Virus record (IMG/VR): IMGVR_UViG_3300021959_000332
Span: 1 to 25,990 of that record
Length of the DNA: 25,990 bases
Direction: 5' to 3' (one strand)
DNA from: a virus
Below, one piece after another: positions 25,055 to 25,990 of this stretch (positions are counted from its first letter, which is position 1; every line of letters begins with the position of its first letter). The notes below the pieces were generated by a model that searched no databases, had not been told where the DNA came from, and saw nothing but the letters and a program-made list of their open reading frames with translations. Position numbers and translations under genes: made by a program.

Positions 25055-25504
25055 TTAATATTGAACTTCAGCTAAAACTTCGCCTATGCCCAATGGTTCT
25101 AAAACTCCTTCATCTGTGTCTACACTAAGTATACTTGTTTGTATAGTATTTACTGTAGCACCTAAAGGGTCTGTATAAGTTAAAGGGTTATTGCCCTCTA
25201 GTATTGTTTCTACATCTTCTAATAATTTTTCTAATGCTGTAACAGAATCTTCTTCATTTACATAACAACGAAAAGTTAGAGTTAGAAATCTAAATTTTTG
25301 TCCTGCTCCCAAGTATTCTCTTCTTTCTGCTCCAGCACTAACATGTACTGCTGGAAATTCTAAAACTTCATCCCAGAATTTTATTCTGCCAGAGGTTTCT
25401 GCAATAGCACTTTTAAATTGTCCTGTGCCATCTACAGTATTTAGTAGTCCAACATATGCATTTACTATGCTGCTTCTTCTAGTTGTATACTCTCTTGCTG
25501 CCAT
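25055..25504 (-). CDS. Tail terminator/completion protein, lambda U-like (149 aa)
   Basis: The small alpha/beta protein begins MAAREYTTRRSSIVNAYVGL, has FPAVHVSAGAERREYLGAGQ and FRCYVNEEDSVTALEKLLED, and ends GEVLAEVQY. Length, the 'R..I...Y..LL' helical start, the 'P.V.V..G.E' strand and the 'R.Y..EE......LE.LL.DVE..L' segment match the tail terminator family. That protein caps the tube at the head-proximal end. The gene stands just before the tail tube gene, as in lambda. It starts 2 bases after the upstream stop. The family call rests on pattern and position. Confidence 0.75.
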   Translation of the reverse strand: MAAREYTTRRSSIVNAYVGLLNTVDGTGQFKSAIAETSGRIKFWDEVLEFPAVHVSAGAERREYLGAGQKFRFLTLTFRCYVNEEDSVTALEKLLEDVETILEGNNPLTYTDPLGATVNTIQTSILSVDTDEGVLEPLGIGEVLAEVQY

Positions 25505-25506
25505 AA

Positions 25507-25990
25507 TTAAACCCTTCTTGTGTAGAATCTACCAAGTTGTAGTTCTACAGCTATCTCTCTAATTGATCTATCTATTAGAGTTCTTGGATCTCTTTCTAAA
25601 CTTGACCAAGGTCGTTTTCCTGTAGAAGTTTCATAAATTTCATAAGGATTTTTTTGGTAAGTATATGCTATACTTGGAAATCCTTTTGCAGTTCTATTTA
25701 CATTAACTGCTCTTGTACTTGCAGCAAATCTTCCTGTTCTATTTTCTAGTGCGGGAGGTTCCATATTTCCTGCTACTTTTTCTGGTAATCTTGCATTAAT
25801 TTGCTTTAGTAGTTGCATAGGATTTACATTTGTTCTTCCTTTTGAACTTCCTTTTTTAGCTTGTACGTCTGCTCTTTTTACACCCTCCATTAAGCTTCCA
25901 ACTTTTACTATATTTGAAGGAGGCGGTGTATACTTAAATTTACCTGGTCTTGTTGCTCTACTTTTTTCTCTAAATGTTTCTTTTGTTTTA
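25507..25990 (-). CDS. Partial neck/tail-completion protein, N-terminus beyond the right edge
   Basis: The frame is open with no stop from 25990 down to the TAA at 25507, giving 160 visible residues. The ATG at 25890 is internal: upstream codons read RATRPGKFKYTPPPSNIVKV and look coding, and no good ribosome binding site stands before that ATG. Visible motifs are NPMQLLKQINARLPE, NRTGRFAASTRAV, YEIYETSTGKRPWSS and LIDRSIREIAVEL. The basic character, 'RTGRFA' motif and position before a tail terminator fit a minor tail or head-tail completion protein (lambda Z position). The exact family is uncertain. Confidence 0.7.
   Translation of the reverse strand, partial: KTKETFREKSRATRPGKFKYTPPPSNIVKVGSLMEGVKRADVQAKKGSSKGRTNVNPMQLLKQINARLPEKVAGNMEPPALENRTGRFAASTRAVNVNRTAKGFPSIAYTYQKNPYEIYETSTGKRPWSSLERDPRTLIDRSIREIAVELQLGRFYTRRV

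Overview
The window is part of the late structural region of a tailed phage with a long non-contractile tail (siphovirus morphology). Every credible gene lies on the minus strand, so transcription runs from base 25990 towards base 1. Genes are packed with 1-4 base overlaps or very short gaps. No stretch longer than about 90 bases lacks a gene, and no tRNA, rRNA, CRISPR array, integrase or insertion sequence is visible. The DNA is AT-rich. The fibre domains are of types common in uncultured marine phages, such as VYQ modules, a 'GHPL...CSSHGYM' domain and 'MANPNIV..SIYGK' proteins. I infer a marine phage; the host cannot be read from this sequence.

Block 1 (25990 to about 11510) is a tail module in the same gene order as phage lambda: a cut-off neck or tail-completion gene, tail terminator (U-like), tail tube (V-like), tail assembly chaperones (G and G-T), tape measure (H-like), then M-, L-, K-, I- and J-like tip proteins. 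The chaperone pair shows a complete programmed -1 frameshift signal: the heptamer A AAT TTT, a 7-base spacer and an 8-bp stem that contains the zero-frame stop. The L-like protein keeps its cluster cysteines but carries a large insertion between them. The K-like protein has only the JAB metalloprotease domain. The tail tube gene lies between two small hairpins.

Block 2 (11505 to 9122) holds small accessory genes. Three are tandem paralogues with a common N-terminal module of about 40 residues and unrelated C-terminal parts. They are followed by a 145-residue protein and a 61-residue XkdW-like protein.

Block 3 (9102 to 1) opens with the only real intergenic region. It contains a consensus sigma70 promoter (TTGACA, 18 bp, TATAAT with extended -10 TG) with an inverted repeat around the -35. 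This should give the downstream cassette its own host-polymerase transcription. The cassette encodes a small structural protein, two duplicated small proteins, and three large fibre-like proteins of 724, 1327 and 515 residues. The 1327-residue protein combines a cupredoxin-like domain, 50-residue tandem repeats, VYQ modules, a YadA-like beta-roll head and a C-terminal S74 self-cleaving chaperone. A further structural gene runs off the left edge.

The right-hand genes would build the tube and tip, and the left-hand genes would provide host-recognition and fibre proteins. The layout is a lambda-type tail core joined to a modular, independently promoted fibre cassette.
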